Notes: generated by a model from the sequence alone, not told the origin. Shown: positions 1 to 7,883, counted from the stretch's first letter. The stretch: 13,784 nucleotides of DNA from Nitrososphaeria archaeon (GCA_021324715.1 JAJPIN010000104.1:1-13784); one strand, 5' to 3'. Made by a program: numbers and translations.

Positions 1-869
1 ATCCTAGGTTTTAATAATTCAGGATGTTCTTTTAAGTTTCTGACTACTTTAATGATTTTATCCCTATCTTCTGGTAAATTTCCACCAATCGAATACAAAT
101 TTGATGCATGATTAGCCCTAAATACTATAGATGATGCAGGTGTTACACTACTAACCAAAATTTCGAGCTCCTCAAGTATCAATGAATCATCTAAAAACTC
201 AAAAGGCTCACCAAATTTTTGCATAAACTCGCCATATACACCATCTTCAAGAATTAGCGTCAAGGCAGCAAGAAAGTTTGGTGACACTTCACTCACTACT
301 TTAGCTGTTGCTTTTATATGCTGCATTGAGTATTTTTTACCGCCAATACCCAAAATAATCATGCATGATATAATGAATCCACTTTTTTTTGCCTTGGTAC
401 ATGCTTCAATAATACTCTTCGAAGTGGCTCCTTTGGTAATTTTTTTAAGTAATATATCTTGTCCTGTTTCTATTCCTACATATAACATGTTTAGTCCCTT
501 TTTGTGGAGTAAAGTCAATTCATCAGAACTTTTTTGAATAAGATTTTTTGGCATCGCATAGCAAGATATCCTCGTCATATTTGGAAATTTCTCGTTGAGA
601 TAATCCAACACCTGAACCAACTTTTTAGTTGGGAGGTTTAAGGCATCACCATCTGCAAGAAATATCTTTTTGGTCTCTCTTTGTGATTTAGCCACAACAT
701 CAATTTCAGCTTTAATTTCAGCCCAAGGTCTTTCAAAATATTCTTTTGTTCTATACATATTACAAAATGAACATTTGTTGAAAGAACATCCCAAAGTAAT
801 CTGAAATATAACCGAACTTGCTTCTGAGGGAGGTCTATAGAGTGGATAATCATATCCGAGTTCAATCAT
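1..869 (-). CDS. Radical SAM protein, partial (C-terminus beyond the left edge)
   Basis: Translated from an ATG at 867-869, the protein opens MIELGYDYPLYRPPSEASS and reaches a cluster motif GCSFNKCSFC, with Cys 28, 33 and 36. The C-x4-C-x2-C spacing is one residue longer than the classical radical SAM motif; I recall it from the COG1032-like subgroup with GCSxNxCxFC. Further on come FLADGDALNLP (a typical second-strand segment) and YVGIETGQD (the GxE/GxETG-type SAM-binding region). About 289 residues are visible with no stop or frame break, and the reading frame is still open at base 1. These enzymes bind a 4Fe-4S cluster and cleave S-adenosylmethionine to make a radical; the substrate cannot be told from sequence. 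The frame stays open upstream of the ATG, but family members begin close to this residue. The gene is divergent from PolX and shares its upstream region. The superfamily is sure, the specific function unknown. Confidence 0.88.
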   Translation of the reverse strand, partial: MIELGYDYPLYRPPSEASSVIFQITLGCSFNKCSFCNMYRTKEYFERPWAEIKAEIDVVAKSQRETKKIFLADGDALNLPTKKLVQVLDYLNEKFPNMTRISCYAMPKNLIQKSSDELTLLHKKGLNMLYVGIETGQDILLKKITKGATSKSIIEACTKAKKSGFIISCMIILGIGGKKYSMQHIKATAKVVSEVSPNFLAALTLILEDGVYGEFMQKFGEPFEFLDDSLILEELEILVSSVTPASSIVFRANHASNLYSIGGNLPEDRDKIIKVVRNLKEHPELLKPR

Positions 870-1108
870 GATACTTATTGATATCCTAATACCATTTAAC
901 TTGTGTGGAAAAATATTGAACTTATAATAAAAAGGCTGAATTAATATTCTTGGTCCATTTGCTGAATTAGTAATCATAAATTCTATTTACTCTGTGCGCA
1001 AAAGATTGTCATGTATATACAAGTGTATGAGTTGAATTGCTTTCTACCATCGATTTTGAGGACTAGATTTATTATTGCGTAACATTATCTAGATATCAAA
1101 AACTTGAA
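870..1108. other. Divergent intergenic region (radical SAM / polX)
   Basis: This is the shared upstream region of two divergent genes. It contains TTTATTATT at 1068-1076, about 33 bases before the polX start, and on the other strand a CTTTTTATTATAAG stretch (about 921-934), roughly 52-65 bases before the radical SAM start. A perfect 10-base palindrome TGTATATACA lies at 1012-1021 between them. It could be an operator, or simply AT-rich sequence. Confidence 0.35.
1068..1076 (+). promoter_or_regulatory. TATA-like box of polX
   Basis: TTTATTATT lies about 33 bases before the TTG start at 1109. With a start site about 25 bases downstream, the transcript would have a leader of roughly ten bases. 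No Shine-Dalgarno sequence is seen before the TTG, in agreement. Confidence 0.4.
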
Positions 1109-2863
1109 TTGAAAAATGTTGAAATTGTTAGAATATTTAGAGAAATCGCATACCTTATCCAAATAGCGGAAAATGATCCCAATACAATTTATAAGGTGAG
1201 GGCTTATGAAAGGGTCGCAGACGTAATTGAAAATATGTCCACGGAGCTTGAAGAAATATACTCTAAAAGCGGAATTAAGGGCCTCAGAAAAATACCCTCG
1301 ATTGGTAATGCTATTTCGTCAAAGATAGAGGAGTTTATAAAGTTACATAAAATAGCCTATCATGAAGAGTTAACGACGAAAGTACCCATCAATATATCTG
1401 AATTTTATAATTTGAGAGGAATAGGTCCAATGACATTAAAGATACTCTATGAGAAATTGAAGATAACGAGTATTTCTCAGCTGGAAAAAGCTGCTTCTGA
1501 AGGTAGTATCAAAAGAATAAAGGGCTTCTCAAAGATGAAGGAAGATAATATCATGAAAATGATTCAACTATCAAAACAAAATAAAGGCAGATACTTACTT
1601 GGAGATGTTTATCCCCTAATAAAAAAAATAGAGAGCAGATTGAGGACTGAAGATGGTATAATTCACTGTGCTATTGTAGGTTCTTTCAGGCGTATGAAAG
1701 AAACTATTGGAGATATTGATATTTTAGTCTCTACAAAAGAACCTGAAAAAGTAATCAACTTTTTCATTAAGATGCCCGAAGTGGCAGAAATCAAGGGTAA
1801 AGGCAAGACAAAGGCATTTGTTGAACTTGGGAATGGGATCGGTGTCGATTTGTTGGTGGTGCCTGAAGAGAGTTTTGGATCCGCTTCCCAGTATTTTACT
1901 GGAAACAAAGAACACAATATCTCATTACGAAATTTGGCTGTTTCAATGGGTTTTCATCTTAATGAATGGGGTTTGTTCACCAAAAAAAAGAGAAAAATTG
2001 CTGGGACAAACGAGCAACAAATTTACAATAAACTCCACCTTCAGCTTATCCCGCCAGAACTGAGAGAAAATAGTGGCGAAATTGAGTATTTTTCTAATAA
2101 TCAAAACGAGATATTAGGCTTGGTGGATTATGGCGATCTAAAAGGAGATCTCCACACACACAGTGACATTACCGATGGTACTATGTCAATAAAAGATATG
2201 GCTTTACAAGCAAAAAATAAATTTGGATTAGATTATATCGCGATTACCGATCATACGAAGAGCCTTCGATTGGCAAACGGTTTGAATGAAAAACAGTTAC
2301 TTGAACAAATAAACAAAATACAACAATTAAATGACGTAATAAATGAATCCAAAGCTGATACTAGGTTTAGGATTTTCAGTTCTGCTGAAGTCAACATTCT
2401 TAAAGATGGTACCCCTGATATTGTCAACAATGTATTGGACAAGCTTGATATCGTGGGCGCTTCAATACACTCACATTTTTCATTGTCCAAAGATATTCAA
2501 ACGGAAAGGCTTGTCAAAGCAGCAAAAAATCCAAGCATAGACATACTGTTTCACCCTACAGGCAGATTAATAAATAAAAGGACAGGCTATTCAATTGATG
2601 TAGAAAAAATAATTAATACTGCATATGAGACCAAAACTGTGCTTGAAATCAATTCCAATTATAACAGATTGGATTTAAGGGATGAACATATTCGTTTGGC
2701 AGTACAAAATGGAGTAAAATTGGCCATAAATTCTGATGCGCATCATCCAGTCCATTTTGCTTACCTTTTATTTGGAATAGGTCAGGCAAGAAGGGGTTGG
2801 GCTAAAAAACTGGATATTATAAATACACTAAAAGCTGATACCCTACTTAAAGTGCTAAAGTGA
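1109..2863 (+). CDS. polX: Family X DNA polymerase with PHP phosphoesterase domain (PolX)
   Basis: At 584 residues this is the usual length of prokaryotic PolX, which fills short gaps in base-excision repair and trims 3' ends with its PHP domain. Helix-hairpin-helix motifs are visible at about 59-77 (RKIPSIGNAISSKI) and 99-117 (NLRGIGPMTLKIL). The nucleotidyltransferase core has GSFRR at 191-195, GDIDILV with Asp202 and Asp204, GVDLLVV with Asp247, and FTGNKEHN at 263-270. The PHP domain (about 345-584) keeps its metal ligands: HTHSDITDG (His349, His351, Asp356), ITDH (Asp381, His382), AEVNIL (Glu427), SIHSH (His454), HPTGR (His482) and NSDAHH (Asp543, His545), so both activities look intact. 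The start codon is TTG; the frame closes upstream at 1064-1066 with no ATG or GTG between, and the protein begins where the family begins. It is single-gene, divergent from the radical SAM gene. Identification is firm. Confidence 0.96.
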   Translation: MKNVEIVRIFREIAYLIQIAENDPNTIYKVRAYERVADVIENMSTELEEIYSKSGIKGLRKIPSIGNAISSKIEEFIKLHKIAYHEELTTKVPINISEFYNLRGIGPMTLKILYEKLKITSISQLEKAASEGSIKRIKGFSKMKEDNIMKMIQLSKQNKGRYLLGDVYPLIKKIESRLRTEDGIIHCAIVGSFRRMKETIGDIDILVSTKEPEKVINFFIKMPEVAEIKGKGKTKAFVELGNGIGVDLLVVPEESFGSASQYFTGNKEHNISLRNLAVSMGFHLNEWGLFTKKKRKIAGTNEQQIYNKLHLQLIPPELRENSGEIEYFSNNQNEILGLVDYGDLKGDLHTHSDITDGTMSIKDMALQAKNKFGLDYIAITDHTKSLRLANGLNEKQLLEQINKIQQLNDVINESKADTRFRIFSSAEVNILKDGTPDIVNNVLDKLDIVGASIHSHFSLSKDIQTERLVKAAKNPSIDILFHPTGRLINKRTGYSIDVEKIINTAYETKTVLEINSNYNRLDLRDEHIRLAVQNGVKLAINSDAHHPVHFAYLLFGIGQARRGWAKKLDIINTLKADTLLKVLK

Positions 2864-2896
2864 ATTACAACTTGAGATTGAAATTACCCAAATGAA

Positions 2897-3037
2897 TTAA
2901 CTTTTATCCGTGGTCTCAACAGATTTGTCCTTCATTGAAATAATAAATTCTTCCAATTTCTTTAGCGTTTCATGATGCAAGTGATGTGTTATTCCTTCCG
3001 CATCTTTATTTGCAAATTCGTTTCGCCCAAGTTCTTG
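2897..3037 (-). pseudogene. Short open frame without a start codon, possible gene remnant
   Basis: On the minus strand a 46-codon stretch between two stops reads as protein-like, charged, probably helical sequence: it starts QELGRNEFANKDAEGITHHL and continues through LKKLEEFIISM to a stop. It has no ATG or GTG near its beginning, and the stop at 3038-3040 closes it upstream. Composition (acidic/basic alternation, His-His pairs) looks more like real coding sequence than random AT-rich translation. It sits 40 bases downstream of the SRPBCC gene on the same strand. It could be the C-terminal remnant of a lost gene, a frameshifted gene, or chance. I do not recognise a family. Confidence 0.3.
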
Positions 3038-3060
3038 TTAACCTATTGAATTTTATTTAC

Positions 3061-3066
3061 AAAAAA
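3061..3066 (-). terminator. T-run behind the SRPBCC gene
   Basis: On the minus strand the stop of the SRPBCC gene is followed within about 10-16 bases by CCTTTTTTG. A short T-run without a hairpin is the usual archaeal termination signal. It separates this gene from the fragment downstream. Confidence 0.4.
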
Positions 3067-3076
3067 GGTTAGAGAA

Positions 3077-3496
3077 CTATTTTTCGACCGCTTTTGAGAT
3101 TCTTTCCAGGGCATCGTCGGTACCTTCTAGAATATGTTTTTTAACCATCTTCGAGAAAATACCCATGAAACCCGATAACCTAATATCCCATTCAACGTCA
3201 ACAATACTTTCCTGCTCTCCATCAGGATTGATAACAACTACTTTTTTACCCTTTAGTGGCCCATCCGTAATTTCTGTAGTTACTGACTTCATTGGATCTA
3301 TTTTAACGGTTTCTCTACAAACTGAATTCTTGAAGGCAATCACTACTTCCCTCTCCACTACATTATCCGATTTGGTTATATTTTTAATCGATTTTGTCCC
3401 ATGCCAGAATTCTGGTTCCCTATCAACATCTGACAAGATTTTCCATACTTCGGGAACAGGAGCGTTGATCTTCTTTGCCGTATGAAAATTAACCAT
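3077..3496 (-). CDS. SRPBCC (START/Bet v 1-like) family protein
   Basis: This 139-residue protein has the length and order of a single SRPBCC domain. An N-terminal strand (MVNFHTAKKINAPVPEVW) is followed by the short helices typical of polyketide-cyclase/CoxG-like members (VWKILSDVDREPEFWHG, residues about 18-33). A run of alternating strands follows (VVEREVVIAF, VTTEITDGP, KKVVVINP, SIVDVEWDIRLSG), then a long C-terminal helix (about 108-137, MGIFSKMVKKHILEGTDDALERI) that closes the hydrophobic cavity. Family members bind small hydrophobic ligands or act as cyclases and chaperones; no catalytic residues can be assigned. Small stand-alone SRPBCC proteins are common in Thaumarchaeota. The ATG at 3494-3496 is backed by a TATA-like box about 25 bases upstream, giving an essentially leaderless message. 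Fold assignment is good, function unknown. Confidence 0.85.
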   Translation of the reverse strand: MVNFHTAKKINAPVPEVWKILSDVDREPEFWHGTKSIKNITKSDNVVEREVVIAFKNSVCRETVKIDPMKSVTTEITDGPLKGKKVVVINPDGEQESIVDVEWDIRLSGFMGIFSKMVKKHILEGTDDALERISKAVEK

Positions 3497-3517
3497 GAAT
3501 TAATTGGAAGCCATGCC

Positions 3518-3526
3518 AATATATGA
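3518..3526 (-). promoter_or_regulatory. TATA-like box of the SRPBCC gene
   Basis: On the minus strand TCATATATT lies 22-30 bases before the ATG at 3496. This spacing predicts transcription starting at or next to the ATG. Confidence 0.45.
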
Positions 3527-3571
3527 ATTAGACTGGATTTTTTATCAAATTTGTAGTAACGAAATAAAAAA

Positions 3572-3580
3572 GTTATAACT
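3572..3580 (+). promoter_or_regulatory. TATA-like box of the RTX-type gene
   Basis: GTTATAACT lies 30-38 bases before the TTG at 3610, preceded by an A-rich stretch that could serve as a BRE. The predicted start near 3601-3605 supports the TTG start over anything further upstream. Confidence 0.4.
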
Positions 3581-3609
3581 CACGATACTGATCTCAAATT
3601 GAAAGATAT

Positions 3610-4143
3610 TTGCGTAAGTTATATCTGCTATTTGCAAGTATGCTGCTCATGTTAACAGTTGTACTCATGACAATACCTTCACAGAGTTCAGGTTCGTCCA
3701 CTGCTCCTATAGAATGCGGCTCTAAATCTAATTGCGCTGGAACAAATGGAGACGATATTATTATAGGAGGTAATAAGAGCAAGGATCTAGTTATTGTTGG
3801 ACATGATGGTAATGATATCATAAACGCAAGCGCCGGTGATGATGATCTATGCGGAGGAAACGGAAATGATCAGATTAACGGAGAAGATGGAAACGACAGA
3901 CTAGTTGGTGATTCTTTCCTCTGTAGGGCTGAAGTGGGTCCGGGGTCCGCTCCGGGAATGGACAACATTATGGGGGGCGCAGGTAATGATATATTAATTC
4001 ACGGTAATGCTAACGGCAATTATGATGATTCTGACGGAAAGAGAGATTTGATTGATTGTGGGCCTGGTGACGACACGGCGATGTTAAACATATCCATTGA
4101 TCATGATGAAGCTGTTAATTGTGAACACATAAACCCAAAATAA
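3610..4143 (+). CDS. Secreted RTX-type (hemolysin-like) calcium-binding repeat protein
   Basis: This 177-residue protein starts with a secretion signal (MRKLYLLFASMLLMLTVVLM, cleavage probably around residues 24-32). Its mature part is built of glycine/aspartate nonapeptides of the RTX type: GTNGDDIII (44-52), GHDGNDIIN (64-72), ASAGDDDLC (73-81), GGNGNDQIN (82-90), GEDGNDRLV (91-99), GGAGNDILI (122-130), and a C-terminal CGPGDDTAM (150-158). Such repeats bind calcium between turns of a beta-roll. Six cysteines (36, 42, 81, 105, 150, 171) are unusual, since bacterial RTX proteins mostly lack cysteine. The ending, with DCGPGDD followed by a Asp/Asn-Cys-Glu segment, resembles short RTX proteins I know from Actinobacteria, so transfer is possible. 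The start is TTG, the only start codon close before the signal peptide. The role outside the cell (surface, adhesion or calcium binding) is not known. Confidence 0.82.
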   Translation: MRKLYLLFASMLLMLTVVLMTIPSQSSGSSTAPIECGSKSNCAGTNGDDIIIGGNKSKDLVIVGHDGNDIINASAGDDDLCGGNGNDQINGEDGNDRLVGDSFLCRAEVGPGSAPGMDNIMGGAGNDILIHGNANGNYDDSDGKRDLIDCGPGDDTAMLNISIDHDEAVNCEHINPK

Positions 4144-4457
4144 GTCTAATTTATTAACCAACGTTAAATATATGGATTTAAGTTTACTGGCAGGAATTTG
4201 TTACCATTGGCCCAAACTATCGTCTAATGTTAAAATTAAGTTTATATATTCTGAATATTACGGTTAACATATGCAGGTTGATCTATGAATATGGAATATT
4301 TTTTGCTAAGATTAAAATCCACACAACGAAATATGCCTGTTACCTTTGCAGGGACAACGCTTTAGTTCTTCTTCATTAATGTCATACAATAGATTTTAAT
4401 ATATTATGAGGAGTGGGTAGACCATGGTAGAAATGCGATGACCAGCATTATAACGAA
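4144..4457. other. Convergent intergenic region with an unexplained TATA-like box
   Basis: No conserved gene is seen between the two convergent genes. TTTATATATT at 4241-4250 on the plus strand is one of the best TATA-like boxes of the window, yet no annotated gene follows it. Downstream are a five-codon frame at 4271 and a 26-codon frame at 4285-4365 (MNMEYFLLRLKSTQRNMPV...), the latter preceded by AGGTTGATCT. Either a small RNA or a tiny protein may be made here; neither can be proved from sequence. Confidence 0.25.
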
Positions 4458-6389
4458 TTATTTCCTTATAGCAGATAGGAACCATTTGGGAAGTATGTTA
4501 CTATTCATCTTTACAAAATAATTGAATGCTGAGTCCAAAACATAAGTTTTTGCCCAATCGTCTTTCGATCTTATGGATCTACCATACGCTTGGACCAATC
4601 TTAACCCAGTTTGCCAATAATACCATTCCTTGTCAATTTTCCTTTTCTCTGAAGTCCACTTGTCGGCCACATTAGGGTAAGGGACTTTTATGATTATTTG
4701 GAATCTGGACAAGCCGTCTTTCAGATCAAGGCCAGTATGAAGTGAGGGGGAAATAAGTACAGTAGGTTTCTGACTCTTTGCATGTTCATTTATTACTTCG
4801 TCTCTTTCGATTTCTGGATCTGTCAAAATTAATCTCCTTGAATTCATTTTTGAAAGATTTTCTTTGATAAAATTTAGCTGTTCATAAGAAGTCGTATGGA
4901 TTATACCCTTATCTTTACTATGTATATGCATTATATTATCAACTGCCCGTGATATTTTTGTCTTTATACTCAGCAGCTGCAAATTATCAAAATTAAGATA
5001 GTCTATACCAAGAGGAAAAATTGGTCTATTTTCGACTGGAAAATCTGATGGGATTTGTATAAATTTAGTATAATTGCTTTCTGATTCTATCCCTAATATT
5101 TTTTCAAATGTTTTATGATTAAAAATTGTTGCACTCATAATTAGTGTTTTTGGACATTTTTCAACAATTGCTCTAATATACCTAGATGGATCCAAGGGTT
5201 TCAGTTCTACTCTTACGACATCATAATTTTCTTTTTGAACTTCCGAGACTATCCAGTTCCTAGGACTTGATAGAATATTGTTTATAGTTCTTGTCAGCTT
5301 TTCGATATCTTGTAGAATATCAATCAGTATCTCTTTATGAATCTGTAAGTGTCTTCCATGTTTTTTAATATCTATTTCTAGACTGGCATCATCTTCAAAT
5401 AATTCTGACGCGCTAACTATTCTTTTGTTTCCTGCTTTAGTTTTCCTTTTCGATTCATATCCAAATTTCACTTTGCGTTCCTTTAATAGTGAATATACTA
5501 AAGAGTCATATCCTATTAGCATGAGCATTGTTTTTTCCAAGTCAATTAAAAATTCCAACCAACCATCTATGCTATATCCGTAATCTACCATTTTAAAGTC
5601 ATGAATATACCGTCTCCATCTCTTCTTTGATATAGAAAGTCCTCTAAATTTTACGATTTCCGTCTCAAGTAAATGTGCTTCATCCAATACAAGTAGGTTC
5701 TTTTGTTGCAGCACATTCTTGTTTGTAAGTAGCGACAAGAAAATGGAGTAATTAAAAATTGAATGACTTGCTTTTAATGCATGAAATAATTGATCAAAGT
5801 AGTAACATGGATTCCATTCATGAGAAGTATCAAAGTTTTTTAAATGAATCCAATTTGAATATTCAGCTTTATAATAATCTATTTTTTCCCTATTAATGAA
5901 AATTCTTTCATTTTCTTTTCCCTTATATTCAGTTTTGTAATCGTTTATGAAAGTTCTGTATTTACATCCAGATCCCTCCATTGATTCATCAGACAGACAT
6001 GGTCCATATTCACAAGAGGTATGTTTGCACTCATTTTCACTTCCCGAGTTACATGAACTGCAGAGATATTTTCCTGCGCCAAGAAAATCTTCCTTTACCT
6101 TACAAAGAAAATTGCTCTTTCCTTTAGCAACTTTTAGAAACTTGTAATCATGAGTATACTGAGTTTGGAGATCTTTGGTTGCAGTACATATGTAGCTAGA
6201 CCCAAGCGTTCTGGCTATCGTTATTGCAATTGCGCTTTTACCAAATCCAGTTGGTGCTTCCAATATTATACGTTTATAACCAGAACTAAAAGCATCACAA
6301 ATCTGTTGAAGTACTTTATGTTGGTTATTTCTAAATGAAGTGTGAGGAAAATTGATCAAGTAATCATTTATGCTTGTCACTTTATTCAA
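4458..6389 (-). CDS. XPD/DinG-like superfamily 2 DNA helicase with predicted iron-sulfur domain
   Basis: This 643-residue protein belongs to the Rad3/XPD/DinG group of 5'-3' helicases used in DNA repair. Motif I is EAPTGFGKS (44-52), motif II LDEAHLLE with DEAH at 236-239, an MSAT segment lies at 418-421, SPSLHTGLDL (547-556) corresponds to motif V, and QAYGRSIRS (600-608) is motif VI. The cluster region contains Cys96, Cys110 and Cys113; the 13- and 2-residue gaps are those of archaeal XPD. The fourth ligand may be Cys142 (GCKYR) or Cys195; the latter sits in NPCYYFDQ, followed by a SHSIFNYS segment like the XPD/DinG CPYY...NY region. Extra cysteines 121, 126 and 131 lie between. The start is TTG with TGA directly before it; a GTG three codons later is an alternative. 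It is single-gene, convergent with the RTX gene and divergent from the membrane protein. Whether it is the main XPD or a paralogue cannot be told here. Confidence 0.9.
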   Translation of the reverse strand: MNKVTSINDYLINFPHTSFRNNQHKVLQQICDAFSSGYKRIILEAPTGFGKSAIAITIARTLGSSYICTATKDLQTQYTHDYKFLKVAKGKSNFLCKVKEDFLGAGKYLCSSCNSGSENECKHTSCEYGPCLSDESMEGSGCKYRTFINDYKTEYKGKENERIFINREKIDYYKAEYSNWIHLKNFDTSHEWNPCYYFDQLFHALKASHSIFNYSIFLSLLTNKNVLQQKNLLVLDEAHLLETEIVKFRGLSISKKRWRRYIHDFKMVDYGYSIDGWLEFLIDLEKTMLMLIGYDSLVYSLLKERKVKFGYESKRKTKAGNKRIVSASELFEDDASLEIDIKKHGRHLQIHKEILIDILQDIEKLTRTINNILSSPRNWIVSEVQKENYDVVRVELKPLDPSRYIRAIVEKCPKTLIMSATIFNHKTFEKILGIESESNYTKFIQIPSDFPVENRPIFPLGIDYLNFDNLQLLSIKTKISRAVDNIMHIHSKDKGIIHTTSYEQLNFIKENLSKMNSRRLILTDPEIERDEVINEHAKSQKPTVLISPSLHTGLDLKDGLSRFQIIIKVPYPNVADKWTSEKRKIDKEWYYWQTGLRLVQAYGRSIRSKDDWAKTYVLDSAFNYFVKMNSNILPKWFLSAIRK

Positions 6390-6567
6390 TCATAGAAAAA
6401 TGGAATAGGTTGGAGAAATAAGTTTTTCTTATTTTGTTTAATATTGTATTCAAACATTCATGTACTATTAAATGCCTTTTGAAAACAATCGATTATTAAT
6501 AATCATCATGATAAACATAATTAAGAAACTTCAGATTTGAAATAAATTCTTAAGGAGCAAGTACGAC

Positions 6568-6574
6568 TTATATG
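6568..6574 (+). promoter_or_regulatory. TATA-like box of the His-rich membrane protein gene
   Basis: TTATATG in the context GACTTATATGAAA lies 33-39 bases before the ATG at 6607, so a very short leader is expected. Confidence 0.4.
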
Positions 6575-6606
6575 AAACCATCGCGTTAGATTGCATAACC
6601 ATCAAT

Positions 6607-7680
6607 ATGAAAACCCATTATGTTTTGATATCTCTCTTAGCTTTCATATTAATATCCAGTTTTATCACACAACTCATTTCATATGCACACCTTACTCATA
6701 CACCCCATTACAATGGAGGATCTAACAGAGATGGAATGGGAAAATATTATCCTTATATGGCCTTGGATCCGGAATATGCTACTCCGTATAAACCAACACA
6801 AATAACGTTTAGTATACAAGATTTTGATGGGAAAGATGTATACAATATTGAAACAATGGTGGAGATCTACGAAGAAAGTACGGGAGAAAGAGTAAAAGGG
6901 TTCCCTTGGACACTAAGGGATAGTGGGGACTATAATCTATATTATGTGTTCCCCCAACCAGGATCCTATGACATAGTGCTTAGTGTGGCCAACGATAATA
7001 AAAAGGTAAATCAAAATCAATTAGATCCGCCAAGATCCATTCTATCTAGCTTAACTGATTGTAATTGTCAACGTGTAATATTTAATGTTACTATATCAGA
7101 TTCCTGGGGCCTAATCAGAAATTCTCTCTTGGTAATCTCCATTTTAATTCCCCTAATAGTTCTGGGGCCAGTATTAGGAGGCATTTATCTAAAAAGGAGA
7201 AAACAGAGAATGTATTCGAGACCAGAAAAAGAAACTCTGAAATATATAATTATGTTACTTGCGATAGCTGGAGGCTTGGTGCACTTGGCGATTTTTCCCG
7301 AACACGGTTCTTTACAAATCTATTATGCAATTTTCTTAATGGCAGCCGCAGGAGCTCAGATAGCATATGGAATCTTGTACATTTTGATAAATTTTGCTGA
7401 AGATCCCTATGAGGGTAATGATAGGAGTCGCATCTTAAGCCAGTACAGAAAAAAGACGGCATTGAATCTCTTTGGATTGATTGGAACATCTATTCTTATC
7501 GGATTGTATGCGTATTCTGTAGTCGTCGCACCTCCATTGTCACCTGACAATAAGGCCGAGATAATTGATATCGCCGGTATCATGGCCAAGTCACTGGAAA
7601 TACTATTGGTCATCGGAATAATTTACTTATTGATATGGGAAAAGAGAAGAATAATCAAAATTCTTGTCAGCGTTAAATAA
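6607..7680 (+). CDS. Membrane protein with extracellular His-rich Ig-like domain (thaumarchaeal family, function unknown)
   Basis: The protein has 357 residues. Residues 1-27 form a signal peptide ending ISYA; cleavage there would leave His28 as the first residue of HLTHTPHYNGG. The outer domain (about 28-165) looks beta-rich, with strands such as TQITFSIQD, ETMVEIYE and GSYDIVLSV, and has a DCNC pair (Cys152, Cys154) close to the membrane. Five hydrophobic helices follow at about 172-194, 211-230, 238-263, 284-308 and 323-344; the second contains GGLVHLAIFPEH. A short basic tail ends the protein. An N-terminal His with more His nearby, on a secreted beta domain joined to a membrane bundle, recalls CopC/CopD-type copper proteins, but I see no clear CopC or CopD homology, so this is only a hypothesis. 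The ATG is supported by a TATA-like box and by the signal peptide. I recall similar proteins only in Thaumarchaeota. Confidence 0.72.
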   Translation: MKTHYVLISLLAFILISSFITQLISYAHLTHTPHYNGGSNRDGMGKYYPYMALDPEYATPYKPTQITFSIQDFDGKDVYNIETMVEIYEESTGERVKGFPWTLRDSGDYNLYYVFPQPGSYDIVLSVANDNKKVNQNQLDPPRSILSSLTDCNCQRVIFNVTISDSWGLIRNSLLVISILIPLIVLGPVLGGIYLKRRKQRMYSRPEKETLKYIIMLLAIAGGLVHLAIFPEHGSLQIYYAIFLMAAAGAQIAYGILYILINFAEDPYEGNDRSRILSQYRKKTALNLFGLIGTSILIGLYAYSVVVAPPLSPDNKAEIIDIAGIMAKSLEILLVIGIIYLLIWEKRRIIKILVSVK

Positions 7681-7695
7681 TTGAGAATTGTATAT

Positions 7696-7714
7696 AACCT
7701 GCATAACAGGTTTT
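7696..7714 (+). terminator. Hairpin plus short T-run behind the membrane protein gene
   Basis: AACCTG-CATAA-CAGGTT forms a perfect 6-bp stem with a 5-base loop starting 16 bases after the stop codon, and is followed by TT. It is a plausible 3'-end signal, although archaeal termination usually relies on T-runs alone. Confidence 0.4.
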
Positions 7715-7883
7715 GCGACATAGATAATATAGGAATATTCTGAATATTAGTTCATTAAATACATATTTTCAAGAGTTTAATTACATTTAATAATTCGGTG
7801 TACCTTTTATATTATTTTTATTTTACCGTGATTCAAAAAATTAAGGTTTTACCCATCATCTAGTTACCTTCTAAAAGAGCGAT

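Noticed and set aside
638..865. A 75-codon minus-strand ATG frame inside the radical SAM region.
   Set aside because: A neighbouring frame on the same strand carries the radical SAM cysteine motif and stays open across the whole region, so this frame is a shadow.
1109..6389. PolX and the XPD-like helicase in one window as a DNA repair island.
   Set aside because: They are on opposite strands, separated by two unrelated genes with their own promoters; there is no sign of joint regulation.
4247..7749. The 14-base string TATTCTGAATATTA occurs at 4247-4260 and at 7736-7749, both between convergent genes.
   Set aside because: It is nearly all A and T; about one or two chance matches of this length are expected in a window of this size and composition.
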